A stretch of 64,000 nucleotides of DNA, taken from NCBI RefSeq assembly GCF_016862275.1, contig NZ_BOMQ01000008.1, positions 372,001-436,000 of the forward strand, given 5' to 3'. Source of the stretch: Actinoplanes nipponensis. GTDB taxonomy: Bacteria; Actinomycetota; Actinomycetes; Mycobacteriales; Micromonosporaceae. Below the pieces are notes generated by a model. It saw nothing but the letters and a program-made list of their open reading frames with translations, had not been told where the DNA came from and did not search any database. How positions within the stretch are numbered: the first letter of the stretch is position 1; every line of letters starts with the position of its first letter. Below, one piece after another: positions 28,907-38,397 of the stretch. A program made the translations under genes and the position numbers.

Positions 28907-31276
28907 GTGTCGTCCACGCTGCGCAGGAAGGTGCTGGCCGGCTTCGCCGCGGCCGGTGTGGCCGCCGCGGTGGTGACCGTGGCCTGGGCGACCCCCGCCC
29001 TGGCCGCGCCCACCACTCTCTACGCCTCGCCCGCCGGCTCCGGCACCGCGTGTTCCAGCACCCAGCCGTGCTCGCTGACCGGCGCGCAGGCCGCCGTGCG
29101 GTCGCTGAACGACGCGATGGCCGACGACATCGTGGTGCAGCTGGCCGACGGCGTGTACCGCCTGTCGGCGCCGCTGCGGCTGACCGCCGAGGACTCCGGC
29201 ACCAACGGCCACACCGTGATCTGGCAGGCGGCGCCGTCGGCCCGGCCGGCGATCAGCGGAGCGCGGGCGGTCACCGGTTGGACCCTCGCCGACGCCGGCC
29301 GCAACATCTGGCAGGCCAATGTGGGTGCCGGGACCGACAGCCGGCAGCTTTACGTCAATGGGGCCATCGCCACCCGGGCGCGCACCCAGGTGAACCGGTC
29401 GGACTTCACCGCCACCAGCACCGGGCTGCGGTTCAGCAACGGCGCGCTGGGCTACCTCAACAACCTGGCCAACCAGAACCGGATCCAGCTGGAGAGCGTC
29501 GGCTCGTTCACCGACCGGTACGTGTCGGTGCAGAGCATCAGCGGCAACCTCCTGACCATGCAGCAGCCCGGCTGGAACAACAACACCTTCGGCTACGACA
29601 CCTTCACCACCCCGCACCGCGCCGGCCCGCTGTACCTCACCAACGCGTACGAGTTCCTGGACTCGCCGGGCGAGTGGTATCTCAACTCCGGGACCGGCAC
29701 GCTCTACTACGCCCCGCCGGCCGGTCAGAGCATGACCAACCTCAGCGTGGAGCTGCCGACCTTGCAGTCGCTGGTGGACATCGGCGGCACCTACGACGCC
29801 CCGGCCCACCACGTCACGTTCACCGGGATCACCTTCACCGGCACCAGCTGGCTCGGCCCCAGCAGCAACCAGGGCTACGCCGACCAGCAGACCGGCGCGT
29901 ACCTGTCCGGCACCTGGAACTGGCCGGCGCTGAGCGCCTGCCAGGAGGGGTGCACCCAGTTCGAGGCCGCCCGGCCGCACTGGAGCCAGATGCCGGCCGC
30001 CGTGCAGGTCTCCGCGGCCAACACCATCACGTTCAGCGGCTCACAGTTCGTCAACCTCGGTCAGCTGGCCATCGGCATCGGCAACGACGCCAACGCCCAC
30101 GCCAGCGGGGTCGGCCTGGGCGCCAGCAACATCACCGTCACCGGTTCGGAGATCGCCCGCAGCTCGGCCGGCGGCATCGTCGTGGGCGGTGTCCGCGCCG
30201 ACGCCCACCACCCGAGCGACCAGCGGATGGTCAACCGCGACATCACGATCAGCAACAACCGCATCCACGACCTCGGGGTGGAGTACCGCGGCAACGTGTC
30301 GGCCCTGACGACCTACGTCACCAACGCCACGCTGTCGCACAACGAGGTCTACAACCTGCCGTACTCCGGCATGTCGATCGGCTTCGGCTGGGGCGCCAAC
30401 GAGCCGGGCGGCAGCAACCAGTACGCCAACCGGGGCCTGTACAACTACCAGCCGCGCTACACCACGGCCACGACCGCCTCGAACAACCGGCTCACCGGCA
30501 ACTACATCCACGACGTGATGCAGCAGATGACCGACGGCGGATGCATCTACACCCTGTCCTGGAACCCGGGCGCGCGCATCGACGGCAACCACTGCCAGCG
30601 GATCAACGGCTGGTTCGGGCTGTACTTCGACGAGGGCTCCAAGTACTTCACCGCCACCGGCAACGTCTTCAACAACGTCGGCACCTGGGCCACCGCCAAC
30701 TACTGGGGTGGCGAGAACATGGGCAACTTCACCGTCACCGGCAACTGGACGAGCAGCAGCAGCACCAACATCACCAACGGCGACCGCGGCAACGTGGTGA
30801 ACAACAACGTCACGGTCACCAACGGCAGCTGGCCGGCGGGCGCGCAGGCCGTGATGGCCGCCGCCGGACCGCAGGGCGGCAGCAGCCCGCAGGGCACCAG
30901 AATCGTCGGGGTGCAGTCCGGTCGGTGCATCGAGGTGCCGGGCGCCAGCACCGCCAACGGCGCCCAGACCCAGCTGGGCGACTGCACCGGGGCCAGCCAC
31001 CAGATCTGGACCTACACCGCGTCCAAGCAGCTCATGGTCTACGGCACCAAGTGCCTGGACGCCAGCGGCCAGGGCACCAGCAACGGCACCGCCGTCATCA
31101 TCTGGGACTGCAACGGCCAGCCCAACCAGCAGTGGAACCTCAACGCCGGCGGCACCATCACCGGCGTGCCCTCCGGGCTGTGCCTGGACGCCACCGGCGC
31201 CGGCACCGCCAGCGGCACCAAGATCGCCCTCTGGTCCTGCCACGGCGGCGCCAACCAGCAGTGGACCCGGCCCTGA
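28907..31276 (+). CDS. Secreted right-handed beta-helix glycosidase/lyase with CBM13
   Basis: 789 aa. GTG 28907 is preferred: GAGGAG directly abuts the ATG at 28901, leaving no spacing, but is six bases from the GTG. Signal peptide ends at TPALAAP. Then come a PL/GH120-like N-terminal block (TLYASPAGSGTACSS, LADGVYRLSAPLRLT) and many beta-helix rungs (NRDITISNNRIHDLG, SNNRLTGNYIHDVMQ). A C-terminal ricin-type CBM13 covers about 660-789. The fold fits GH120-type beta-xylosidases or other beta-helix glycosidases; the exact activity is not determined. It is divergent from GH54 and shares an operator-like element with the sugar-uptake locus downstream. Confidence 0.8.
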   Translation: MSSTLRRKVLAGFAAAGVAAAVVTVAWATPALAAPTTLYASPAGSGTACSSTQPCSLTGAQAAVRSLNDAMADDIVVQLADGVYRLSAPLRLTAEDSGTNGHTVIWQAAPSARPAISGARAVTGWTLADAGRNIWQANVGAGTDSRQLYVNGAIATRARTQVNRSDFTATSTGLRFSNGALGYLNNLANQNRIQLESVGSFTDRYVSVQSISGNLLTMQQPGWNNNTFGYDTFTTPHRAGPLYLTNAYEFLDSPGEWYLNSGTGTLYYAPPAGQSMTNLSVELPTLQSLVDIGGTYDAPAHHVTFTGITFTGTSWLGPSSNQGYADQQTGAYLSGTWNWPALSACQEGCTQFEAARPHWSQMPAAVQVSAANTITFSGSQFVNLGQLAIGIGNDANAHASGVGLGASNITVTGSEIARSSAGGIVVGGVRADAHHPSDQRMVNRDITISNNRIHDLGVEYRGNVSALTTYVTNATLSHNEVYNLPYSGMSIGFGWGANEPGGSNQYANRGLYNYQPRYTTATTASNNRLTGNYIHDVMQQMTDGGCIYTLSWNPGARIDGNHCQRINGWFGLYFDEGSKYFTATGNVFNNVGTWATANYWGGENMGNFTVTGNWTSSSSTNITNGDRGNVVNNNVTVTNGSWPAGAQAVMAAAGPQGGSSPQGTRIVGVQSGRCIEVPGASTANGAQTQLGDCTGASHQIWTYTASKQLMVYGTKCLDASGQGTSNGTAVIIWDCNGQPNQQWNLNAGGTITGVPSGLCLDATGAGTASGTKIALWSCHGGANQQWTRP

Positions 31277-31278
31277 CC

Positions 31279-31294
31279 GCCCGGCCGGCCGGGC
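31279..31294. terminator. Short palindrome between converging genes
   Basis: GCCCGGCCGGCCGGGC, flanked by GACCG/CGGTC, lies in the 23-bp gap between the beta-helix and SDR genes. Possible bidirectional terminator; weak because the loop is minimal. Confidence 0.4.
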
Positions 31295-31299
31295 TCCGG

Positions 31300-32055
31300 T
31301 CATCGGCCCAGCCAGCCCCCGTCCACCGGGAGGATCGTGCCGGAGACGTAGTCGGAGGCCGCCGAGCTGAGGAAGACCGCCGCGCCCGCGAGGTCGGCGC
31401 TGTCGCCCCAGCGCCCGGCCGGGATCCGCTCCAGGATCGACCGGGAGCGGTCGGCGTCCGCGCGCAACGCCGCGGTGTTGTCGGTGGCGATGTAGCCCGG
31501 CGCGATGGCGTTGACGGTGACGCCCCGGCCGGCCCACTCGTTGGCCAGCGCCCGGGTGAGTCCGGCGATCCCCGACTTGGCCGCGGTGTAGCCGGGCACG
31601 TTGATGCCGCCCTGGAAGCTCAGCAGGCTGGCGGTGAAGACGATCTTGCCGCTGCCGCGGGCCAGCATGGGCGCGGCGACCAGTTGGGTGAGGGCGAACT
31701 GGCTCGACAGGTCGACCTCGATGACCCGGTCCCACCAGGACAGCGGGTGCCGGGCCGCGGGGGCCCGTTCGATCGTGCCGGCGTTGTTGATGAGGATGTC
31801 CGGCGCCCGTGCGGCCAGCTCGGTGCCCAGCGCGATCACGGCGTCGCGGTCGGCGAAGTCGACGGCGCGGGCCTCGAAGGCGCGGCCGAGGCCGCGGACC
31901 GTCCCGGCGACCTCGTCGCCGGCGTCCATCCGGGCGCTGACCCCGATGATGTCCGCACCCGCGGCGGCCAGGGCCTCGGCCATCGCGCGGCCGATGCCGC
32001 GGCGGGCGCCGGTGACCACGGCGAGCCGTCCGGTCAGGTCGAACAGCCCGCTCAT
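31300..32055 (-). CDS. SDR oxidoreductase, KduD/2-keto-3-deoxy-sugar-acid dehydrogenase-like
   Basis: 251 aa classical SDR: VVTGARRGIGRAMA, INNAGTIERAP, Ser in TASLLSFQG, YTAAK, and the C-terminal DYVSGTILPVDGGWLGR typical of KduD-like enzymes. Such enzymes oxidise 2-keto-3-deoxy-gluconate or -fuconate. ATG 32055 overlaps the stop of the preceding dehydrogenase gene. With the divergent dehydratase and lactonase genes it fits the 2-keto-3-deoxy-L-fuconate dehydrogenase step, which is inference. Confidence 0.86.
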   Translation of the reverse strand: MSGLFDLTGRLAVVTGARRGIGRAMAEALAAAGADIIGVSARMDAGDEVAGTVRGLGRAFEARAVDFADRDAVIALGTELAARAPDILINNAGTIERAPAARHPLSWWDRVIEVDLSSQFALTQLVAAPMLARGSGKIVFTASLLSFQGGINVPGYTAAKSGIAGLTRALANEWAGRGVTVNAIAPGYIATDNTAALRADADRSRSILERIPAGRWGDSADLAGAAVFLSSAASDYVSGTILPVDGGWLGR

Positions 32056-33080
32056 GCCCCGGCCGTCCCGGCGACATGAACGAGGATCTTCATCGCCCGG
32101 CCGGCCGACAGGTCCTCGACGGCGGCGGCCGTCTCCTCCAGCGGCACGACGCCGGAGATCAGCGCCGCGGCCGGGACGACGCCCCGGCGCAGCAGCTCGA
32201 TCGCCCGCTCGAAGTCGGATCGCTGGTATACCCGCGCGCCCAGCAGGCGCAGCTCGCGCCAGAAGACGCGCTGCAGGTCGATCTCGCGAGCGGCGGTGTG
32301 GATGGCCACGACGACGATCGTGCCCCGGACCCGGGCCAGCGCGGTGGTGGCGCGCGCCGCCGCGGCGGCGCCCGACACCTCGAACACGACATCGGCGCCG
32401 ACGCCACCGGTCCAGCGCTCGACCTCGGCGGTGAGGTCGGCGCCGGCCGGGTCCAGCACCTCGAAGCCGAGCGCCGAGACGCGGCCGCGGCGGGACGCGT
32501 CGATCTCGGCGACCAGCACGCGCGCCCCGGCCTCGCGCGCCACGCAGGCGATGAGCACGCCGATCGGGCCGCCGCCGAGGACGACGACCCGATCGCCGAC
32601 CTGCAGCTCCGAGCGGCGGACGTCGTGCACGGCCACGGCGGCGGGCTCGACCAGCGCCGCGGTACGCAGGTCCAGGTCCGCGGGCAGCGGCACCGCGATC
32701 GACGCCGGCACGTTCCAGCGCTGTTGCAGCGCGCCGGGGGAGTCGATGCCCACGAAGACCAGGTTCCGGCAGATGTGCTGGTGACCGGCCAGGCAGGCGG
32801 CACAGGTGCCGTCCCAGAGCAGCGGCATCACGGTCAGCGGATCACCCACGGCCCAGCCCGTCACGCCGGCGCCGACCGCGGCCACGGTTCCCGAGGCCTC
32901 GTGGCCGAACACCAGCGGCGTCCGCACCCGGGCGTCCAGGTCGCCGTGCACGAGGTGCAGGTCGGTGCCGCAGAGACCGCAGTAGGCGACGGCGATCTGG
33001 AGCTCCCCGGGGCCCGGCGGAGCCAGGTCCACGGGCGCCGTGCGCAGCCGGCCCGGTCCCTCGTACGTCGTGCCGACCAT
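32052..33080 (-). CDS. Zinc-dependent medium-chain dehydrogenase
   Basis: 342 aa. Catalytic-zinc region CGLCGTDLHLVHGD and GHEASGTV. The structural-zinc lobe CAACLAGHQHIC shows three of the usual four cysteines. The Rossmann motif is VVLGGGPIGVL. Relatives are sorbitol, threonine and L-sugar dehydrogenases. It is the first gene of a two-gene operon with the SDR and diverges from the ABC transporter. Probably oxidises a polyol or sugar-acid hydroxyl of the imported sugar; the substrate is not readable. Confidence 0.86.
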   Translation of the reverse strand: MVGTTYEGPGRLRTAPVDLAPPGPGELQIAVAYCGLCGTDLHLVHGDLDARVRTPLVFGHEASGTVAAVGAGVTGWAVGDPLTVMPLLWDGTCAACLAGHQHICRNLVFVGIDSPGALQQRWNVPASIAVPLPADLDLRTAALVEPAAVAVHDVRRSELQVGDRVVVLGGGPIGVLIACVAREAGARVLVAEIDASRRGRVSALGFEVLDPAGADLTAEVERWTGGVGADVVFEVSGAAAAARATTALARVRGTIVVVAIHTAAREIDLQRVFWRELRLLGARVYQRSDFERAIELLRRGVVPAAALISGVVPLEETAAAVEDLSAGRAMKILVHVAGTAGA

Positions 33081-33095
33081 CGACGATCCTCCCTT

Positions 33096-33113
33096 GCAAA
33101 CATCATACGTATG
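33096..33113. promoter_or_regulatory. Operator in divergent dehydrogenase/ABC promoter
   Basis: GCAAACATCATACGT (33096-33110) overlaps the perfect 10-bp palindrome CATACGTATG (33104-33113). The same core stands before the beta-helix gene at 28832-28846. The GntR/FCD regulator encoded at 39373-40122 is the obvious candidate to bind it. Confidence 0.58.
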
Positions 33114-33174
33114 CCCTTATATTTCGGGCCGATGAACGCGGCGTCAATACGGAAGATCAGAAAAGGACATCGAT

Positions 33175-34539
33175 ATGGTCCGTTCCAGGCGTGCCCGCTC
33201 CATCCGTTCCCTCCTGACCGCCCTCGGCGGCGTCGCGATCCTCACCCTCGCCCTGGCCGGCTGCGGCGACGACGACAGCGGTTCCACCGCCGGCTCCTAC
33301 GGATTTCCTCAGGTCACCCAGGACGACAAGGCCCCCATCACGGTCTGGGTGGACGCCGACCGCACCAAGGCCGCCGACGCCTTCGCCAAGGCCCACCCGG
33401 AGGTGCCGGTCCGGGTCGTGACCTATGACGGATCGGCCAACGGCTCCAACTCCTTCCGTACCAAGATCCAGCTTTTCGACCGCACCCAGAGCGGCTGGCC
33501 CGACGTCGTGTTCTCGACGCAGAACAACGACGCGGCCTGGGCCAGCCAGCCCGGCCAGGGCAAGCAGGCGTTCGCCGCCGTGCTGAACGGGGGACTCGTC
33601 GCCCAGGACGTCCTCGACAAGTTCACCCCGGGCGCGCTGAACCCGTGCACCGTCGACGGCAAGGTCCACTGCCTGCGCAACGACCTCGCCCAGGTCGTGC
33701 TCTGGTACAACAAGGCGCTGTTCGACCAGTTCGGATACCAGGTCCCGGCCACCTGGCAGGAATACCAGGCGCTCGGTGAGAAGGTGGCCCGGGAGCACCC
33801 CGGCCACATCGTCGGCACCGTGGGCGACGCCTGGACCCCGGAGGTCTTCTTCTGGGGCAGCAAGTGCCAGGCGAACGAGATCACCGGGCCCAAGTCCGTC
33901 ACGGTGAACACCACGACCCCGCAGTGCCGGCGCGCGGCCGCGATGCTCGACACGCTGATCAGCAACGGCACCACGCCGAACGTCAGCGTCTTCACGCCCG
34001 AGTTCGTCAAGAAGTACTCCGGCAAGGTCCTCATGATGCCCGGACCGGCCTGGTACGCCGGCGCCATCTTCAACAACCCGCAGTCCCTCAAAGTCCCGGC
34101 CGGTCAGCTCGGGATCGCCCCGCCGCCGGCCTGGCAGGGCGAGGACGCGGTGACCGGCAACGTCGGCGGCGGCACCTGGTTCGTCAGCAGCCACTCGAAG
34201 AACCTCAAGGCCGCCGAGGCCTTCGCCGAGTTCGTCACCACGGCCGACGACTACCAGGTGGAGGTCGCTCCCGGCTATCCCGCGTACGCGCCCGCGGCCG
34301 AGAAGTGGGTGAAGAAGCAGGAGTCGAGCGGCTACTACGCCACCGACCTGAAGGCCATCGTCACCGCCGGCACGTCGATCTGGCCCGGCTGGGGCTCGGG
34401 CATCTTCAGCCAGGAGGCCGTCTGGGCCAAGACGATGACGCCGGCCATCGCCGGTGGCAAGAGCATCGTCACGTTGCTGCCGGAATGGCAGACCGCGATC
34501 AAGAACCAGGCGCAGGTCAACGGATACACGGTCAAATGA
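33175..34539 (+). CDS. ABC sugar transporter substrate-binding lipoprotein
   Basis: 454 aa. The signal peptide ends with lipobox LALAGC, so the protein is anchored to the outer face of the membrane. The body follows the CUT1 family (SBP_bac_1): ITVWVDADRTKAADAFAKA, then LVAQDVLDKFTPGALN and LVLWYNKALFDQ-type blocks (here VVLWYNKALFDQFGY). AAAAGGA precedes ATG 33175. ATGA coupling to the first permease gives a classic binding protein-permease-permease operon without an ATPase gene. The ligand is probably the sugar broken down by the enzymes encoded next. Confidence 0.92.
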   Translation: MVRSRRARSIRSLLTALGGVAILTLALAGCGDDDSGSTAGSYGFPQVTQDDKAPITVWVDADRTKAADAFAKAHPEVPVRVVTYDGSANGSNSFRTKIQLFDRTQSGWPDVVFSTQNNDAAWASQPGQGKQAFAAVLNGGLVAQDVLDKFTPGALNPCTVDGKVHCLRNDLAQVVLWYNKALFDQFGYQVPATWQEYQALGEKVAREHPGHIVGTVGDAWTPEVFFWGSKCQANEITGPKSVTVNTTTPQCRRAAAMLDTLISNGTTPNVSVFTPEFVKKYSGKVLMMPGPAWYAGAIFNNPQSLKVPAGQLGIAPPPAWQGEDAVTGNVGGGTWFVSSHSKNLKAAEAFAEFVTTADDYQVEVAPGYPAYAPAAEKWVKKQESSGYYATDLKAIVTAGTSIWPGWGSGIFSQEAVWAKTMTPAIAGGKSIVTLLPEWQTAIKNQAQVNGYTVK

Positions 34540-35468
34540 CGGTCGTCGACCGCACCGCCCGGGCGGCGGCCGTGGCGACGGGGCGGGCGGCCGGCCGGCC
34601 GCCCGCCGCCCGGGACAACCTGATGAGCTACGGACTCATCTCCGGCTACGCCGTGCTCACTCTGGCCTTCGGCCTGCTGCCGGCCCTGTACGCCGTGTAC
34701 CTCGCGTTCACCGACGCCACGGGCGGCTTCGCCGGGCTGGCCAACTTCTCCAAGGTGGTCGGCGACTTCCGGTTCTGGCCGGCGGTCTCGCACGTGGCGC
34801 TGTACCTGGTCATCTGGCTGGTCGCCCTGGTGGCGCTGGTGACCGTGCTGGCCATCGTCGTCCACGCGATCAGGGTCCGGTGGCTCAGCCGGACCCTGCG
34901 GCTGGTCTTCTACCTGCCGGGGGCGCTGGCCGGCGCCTCGAGCGTGCTGCTGTGGCTGTTCGTCCTCGACCCGACGGCCAGCCCGGTCGGCGGCCTGCTG
35001 CGGCTGCTCGGCTTCGAGAGCTTCGTCCAGGTCATCGTGCCGGGCAACCTGCCGGTGATCTTCGCGATCATCGCCTTCTGGACCGGCGCGGGCGGCTGGA
35101 TCGTCATCATGTACGGCGCCCTGAACAACATCAGCGCCGAGGTCATCGAGGCGGCCCGGGTGGACGGGGCGAACGCCGTCCAGATCGCCTGGCGCATCCA
35201 GCTGCCGATGCTGCGCAAGTGGATCTCGTACATGGCGATCATGTCGCTCGCCGCCGGCACCCAGCTCTTCGTCGAGCCGCAGCTGCTCTCGCAGGCCAGC
35301 AACGCCGTGGTGCCCAACGACTACTCGCTCAACCAGCTCGCCTACCAGTACGCGTTCCAGCAGAACGACTTCAACGCGGCGGCGGCGATCTCCCTGCTGC
35401 TGCTCGTCGTCGCCCTCGCGCTGTCGGCCGTCTTCGTGACGCGCGGCGGCCTGTTCGAGCGGGAGTGA
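34536..35468 (+). CDS. ABC sugar transporter permease (MalF-type)
   Basis: 310 aa, six or so membrane helices. The EAA loop that contacts the ATPase reads EVIEAARVDGANAVQIAWRI. ATG 34536 overlaps the binding-protein stop (ATGA); the longer frame upstream is binding-protein DNA read out of frame. It pairs with the next permease to form the membrane channel. Confidence 0.93.
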   Translation: MTVVDRTARAAAVATGRAAGRPPAARDNLMSYGLISGYAVLTLAFGLLPALYAVYLAFTDATGGFAGLANFSKVVGDFRFWPAVSHVALYLVIWLVALVALVTVLAIVVHAIRVRWLSRTLRLVFYLPGALAGASSVLLWLFVLDPTASPVGGLLRLLGFESFVQVIVPGNLPVIFAIIAFWTGAGGWIVIMYGALNNISAEVIEAARVDGANAVQIAWRIQLPMLRKWISYMAIMSLAAGTQLFVEPQLLSQASNAVVPNDYSLNQLAYQYAFQQNDFNAAAAISLLLLVVALALSAVFVTRGGLFERE

Positions 35469-35472
35469 ACCC

Positions 35473-36384
35473 ATGACCTCTGTGCCCACCGGCTCGGCGG
35501 CGGCGCACCGGCCGGGCGTCAGCGGCTGGAGCGGCCGGGCCGTCGTCACGGTCCTGGTCGCGGTGTTCGTGCTGTTCTTCGCCGTACCCATCGTCTGGCT
35601 GTTGCTGGCCACCACCAAGTCGGCGCGGGACCTGAGCGTCGGCCACCCGTTCGCCGCCGGCAGCGCCGGCGAACTGTCCACCAACTGGAGCCAGCTGTTC
35701 GGCTTCCAGGACGGCGCGGTCACCACCTGGATGACCAACTCGGCCGTGTACGCCGTCGGCGCGCTGGTCGTCACCCTCGTCGTGAGCATCCCGGCCGGTT
35801 ACGCGCTGGCCCTGACCCGGTTCCGGCTCCGGCGGCTGCTGCTGGTGCTGACCCTGATCGTCATGCTCATCCCCAACACCGCGCTGGTGCTGCCGATCTT
35901 CCTGGAGCTCAACGCGGTGGGCCTGATCGGCAGCCCGCTGTCGGTGATCCTGCCGATGTCGTTCTTCCCGTTCGGGGTGTACCTGACCTACATCTACTTC
36001 TCCACCAGCATCCCGCGCGACCTGCTGGCCGCGGCCCGGATCGACGGCTGCCGGGAGATCCAGGTCTTCACCCGGATCGCCCTGCCGCTGGCCGCGCCGA
36101 TCGTCGCGCTGGTCGCGTTCTTCGGCTTCGTGCAGAACTGGAACAACTTCTTCCTGCCCTTCGTGATGCTGCCGTCCAGCGACGGCTATCCGGTGCAGGT
36201 CGGGCTGACCTCCCTGCTGGCCTCCACCCCGGCGTTCAACCCCAGCTCGGCCGGCGGGCAGTCCGTCCAGCTGCCCACGCTCGCGCTGGCGACGGTCGTC
36301 TCGGTGCTGCCGGTGCTCATCGTCTTCCTCGTGTCCCAACGCTTCCTGGTGGCCGGCATGACCGCCGGCGGGACCAAGGAGTGA
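35473..36384 (+). CDS. ABC sugar transporter permease (MalG-type)
   Basis: 303 aa with six predicted membrane helices and the EAA-type loop DLLAAARIDGCREIQVFTRI. It starts four bases after the first permease. The gene ends the transport part of the operon; no ATP-binding subunit follows, so a shared MsiK-like ATPase elsewhere in the genome is the expected partner. Confidence 0.93.
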   Translation: MTSVPTGSAAAHRPGVSGWSGRAVVTVLVAVFVLFFAVPIVWLLLATTKSARDLSVGHPFAAGSAGELSTNWSQLFGFQDGAVTTWMTNSAVYAVGALVVTLVVSIPAGYALALTRFRLRRLLLVLTLIVMLIPNTALVLPIFLELNAVGLIGSPLSVILPMSFFPFGVYLTYIYFSTSIPRDLLAAARIDGCREIQVFTRIALPLAAPIVALVAFFGFVQNWNNFFLPFVMLPSSDGYPVQVGLTSLLASTPAFNPSSAGGQSVQLPTLALATVVSVLPVLIVFLVSQRFLVAGMTAGGTKE

Positions 36385-36412
36385 GCCGCATCTCTGCCGA
36401 CCAGGAGCCCCC

Positions 36413-37576
36413 ATGAAAGTCACCGGTTACCGCAGCCTGCTGACCAAGCACGACTGGGGGCGGCTGACCGGGGACGCCAACGGCGTGATGCCCGAGCCGC
36501 GCACCGACGTCCACGTGCTGATCCTCGAGACCGACGACGGGCTGGAGGGCGTCGGCGTCGGCCCGCACGGCGACATCGACCGGGTCTTCGGCGCCGTCGA
36601 GGGCGAGGACCCGCGGGCCGTCACCGCGCTCTACGACCGCATGCTGAGCTGGGTGTTCAAGACCGGTCACGCCGGCGCGACGTTCGGGGCGGTCGGCGCG
36701 ATCGACATGGCGCTGTGGGACCTCAAGGCGAAGGCGGCGGGCGAGCCGCTCTGGCGCACCCTCGGGGCGCTGGACCGGTTCGTGCCCGGGTACGCCTCCG
36801 GCCTCGACATCGCGCTCGACGACGAGGCCCTCGTGCGCCTGTACGAGCGCTACGCCGACCGCGGGTTCAGCTCGGCCAAGCTCAAGGGCGGCCTCGACGT
36901 CACCCACGACCTGCGCCGGCTGCTGGCGGTCCGCGACGTGCTGCACCGCAACTCGACGCACCCGGCGCTCATGCTCGACGCCAACGAGGCCTGGAACCGT
37001 ACCCAGGCGGTCCGCTTCGTCAGCGAGCTGGAGCGCACCGTCGACCTGGCCTGGATCGAGGAACCGGTGCGCCGGTGGGACGCGGCCGGTCTCGCCTCGG
37101 TGCGCCAGCACCTGCGCACAGCCGTGGCGACCGGCGAGAACCTCACCGGCCTGGAGCAGTACCGGCCGCTGCTGGACGCCGGCGCCGTCGACATCGTCCA
37201 GGTGGGCAACGTCTGGGGAATCACCCACTTCCTGCGGGTGGCCGCCGTCGCGCACAGCCACGACCTGCCGGTCAGCCCGGTGTCGTATCACGCCAACCCG
37301 GTGGCCCACGCCGCCGCCGCGGTGCCCAACCACCTGTCCTTCGAGGTCCAGCACCTCGAGCAGCCGATCGGCCTGCGGATCGACCAGGAGATCGCGGACG
37401 GCGGCATCGTCCTCGGCGAGGAACCGGGCCTCGGCATCCGGGTCGACGAGGACCAGATCAACGCGGTACGGGCGGCCAACCCGGTCGCCGGGACCACCGG
37501 TCCGCACGTGCGTCCCCGCCGCGCCGGCCTGCGGCTGGTCCCGGAATCACGGCGCGAGCGGCGGCACCGGTCATGA
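36413..37576 (+). CDS. Enolase-superfamily sugar-acid dehydratase (mandelate racemase subgroup)
   Basis: 387 aa. The N-terminal capping domain is followed by a barrel with SAKLKGG (KxK base), metal ligands in LMLDANEAW, WIEEPV and ATGENL, and SPVSYHAN with the likely His base. This is the MR subgroup that dehydrates sugar acids such as fuconate, rhamnonate or galactonate. It sits between the transporter and a lactonase, matching a fuconate-dehydratase-type step. The exact sugar cannot be read from these residues. Confidence 0.88.
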   Translation: MKVTGYRSLLTKHDWGRLTGDANGVMPEPRTDVHVLILETDDGLEGVGVGPHGDIDRVFGAVEGEDPRAVTALYDRMLSWVFKTGHAGATFGAVGAIDMALWDLKAKAAGEPLWRTLGALDRFVPGYASGLDIALDDEALVRLYERYADRGFSSAKLKGGLDVTHDLRRLLAVRDVLHRNSTHPALMLDANEAWNRTQAVRFVSELERTVDLAWIEEPVRRWDAAGLASVRQHLRTAVATGENLTGLEQYRPLLDAGAVDIVQVGNVWGITHFLRVAAVAHSHDLPVSPVSYHANPVAHAAAAVPNHLSFEVQHLEQPIGLRIDQEIADGGIVLGEEPGLGIRVDEDQINAVRAANPVAGTTGPHVRPRRAGLRLVPESRRERRHRS

Positions 37577-38397
37577 GCGGGGCGATCGACGCGCACGTGC
37601 ACCTGTGGAACCGCGCCACCGACCCGCAGCCCTGGATCGACCCGGCCACGATGGCGGCCATCGACCGCGACTTCGCCGCCGGCGACCTCGAACGGATGCT
37701 CGACGAGACCGGCAGCGCCACCGCGGTGGTCGTCCAGGCGAGCAACAGCATCGCCGAGACCCGCCGGCTGCTGGCCGGCGCCGGGCCACGGGCGGCCGGA
37801 GTGGTCGGCTGGATCGATCTCACCGGCGACGTCGGCGCCCAGCTCGCCACGTTCGGCCCGGATCCGCGCCGCCCGCTGGTCGGGCTCCGCCACCTGGTGC
37901 ACCTCGATCCCGACCCGGCCTGGCTGTGCCGGCCCGACGTCGGCGCGGCCCTCGACGCGCTCCAGACCCACGGCCTGTGCTTCGACCTGGTCGTCCGCTC
38001 CTGGCAGCAACCCCTGGCCGCGGCCGTGGCCGGGGCGCATCCCGGCCTGCGCTTCGTCGTCGACCACCTCGGGGGCGTCGCCGACACCACCGACGACGAC
38101 GGCTGGGAACGTGGGCTGCGGGCGCTCGCCGCCCGGCCCAACGTGTCCGCCAAGATCTCCGGGCTGGCCCGGCTCGTGGCCGACCCGCCACGGCTGCGGC
38201 GGGTGGTCGGCCTGGCGGTCGAGGCATTCGGCCCGCAACGGCTCATGTACGGCTCCGACTGGCCGGTGGCGTGTCTGGGCGCCGGCCCGGTCGCCTGGCG
38301 TACGGCAGTGGAGGAGATCCTGGCCGGCCTGAGTGCGGGGGAGCGCGCCGCGATCATGTCGGGTACCGCCGCGGCGTGCTACGGGCTCGGCACGTGA
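37573..38397 (+). CDS. COG3618-type amidohydrolase, sugar lactonase
   Basis: 274 aa of the amidohydrolase-2 fold: IDAHVHLWN (HxH metal site), VVDHLGG and LMYGSDWPV (catalytic Asp). L-fucono-1,5-lactonase and L-rhamnono-1,4-lactonase belong to this group. It is ATGA-coupled to the dehydratase, and its stop is GTGA-coupled to the aldo/keto reductase. It should open the lactone made by the reductase/dehydrogenase. Confidence 0.88.
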   Translation: MSGAIDAHVHLWNRATDPQPWIDPATMAAIDRDFAAGDLERMLDETGSATAVVVQASNSIAETRRLLAGAGPRAAGVVGWIDLTGDVGAQLATFGPDPRRPLVGLRHLVHLDPDPAWLCRPDVGAALDALQTHGLCFDLVVRSWQQPLAAAVAGAHPGLRFVVDHLGGVADTTDDDGWERGLRALAARPNVSAKISGLARLVADPPRLRRVVGLAVEAFGPQRLMYGSDWPVACLGAGPVAWRTAVEEILAGLSAGERAAIMSGTAAACYGLGT

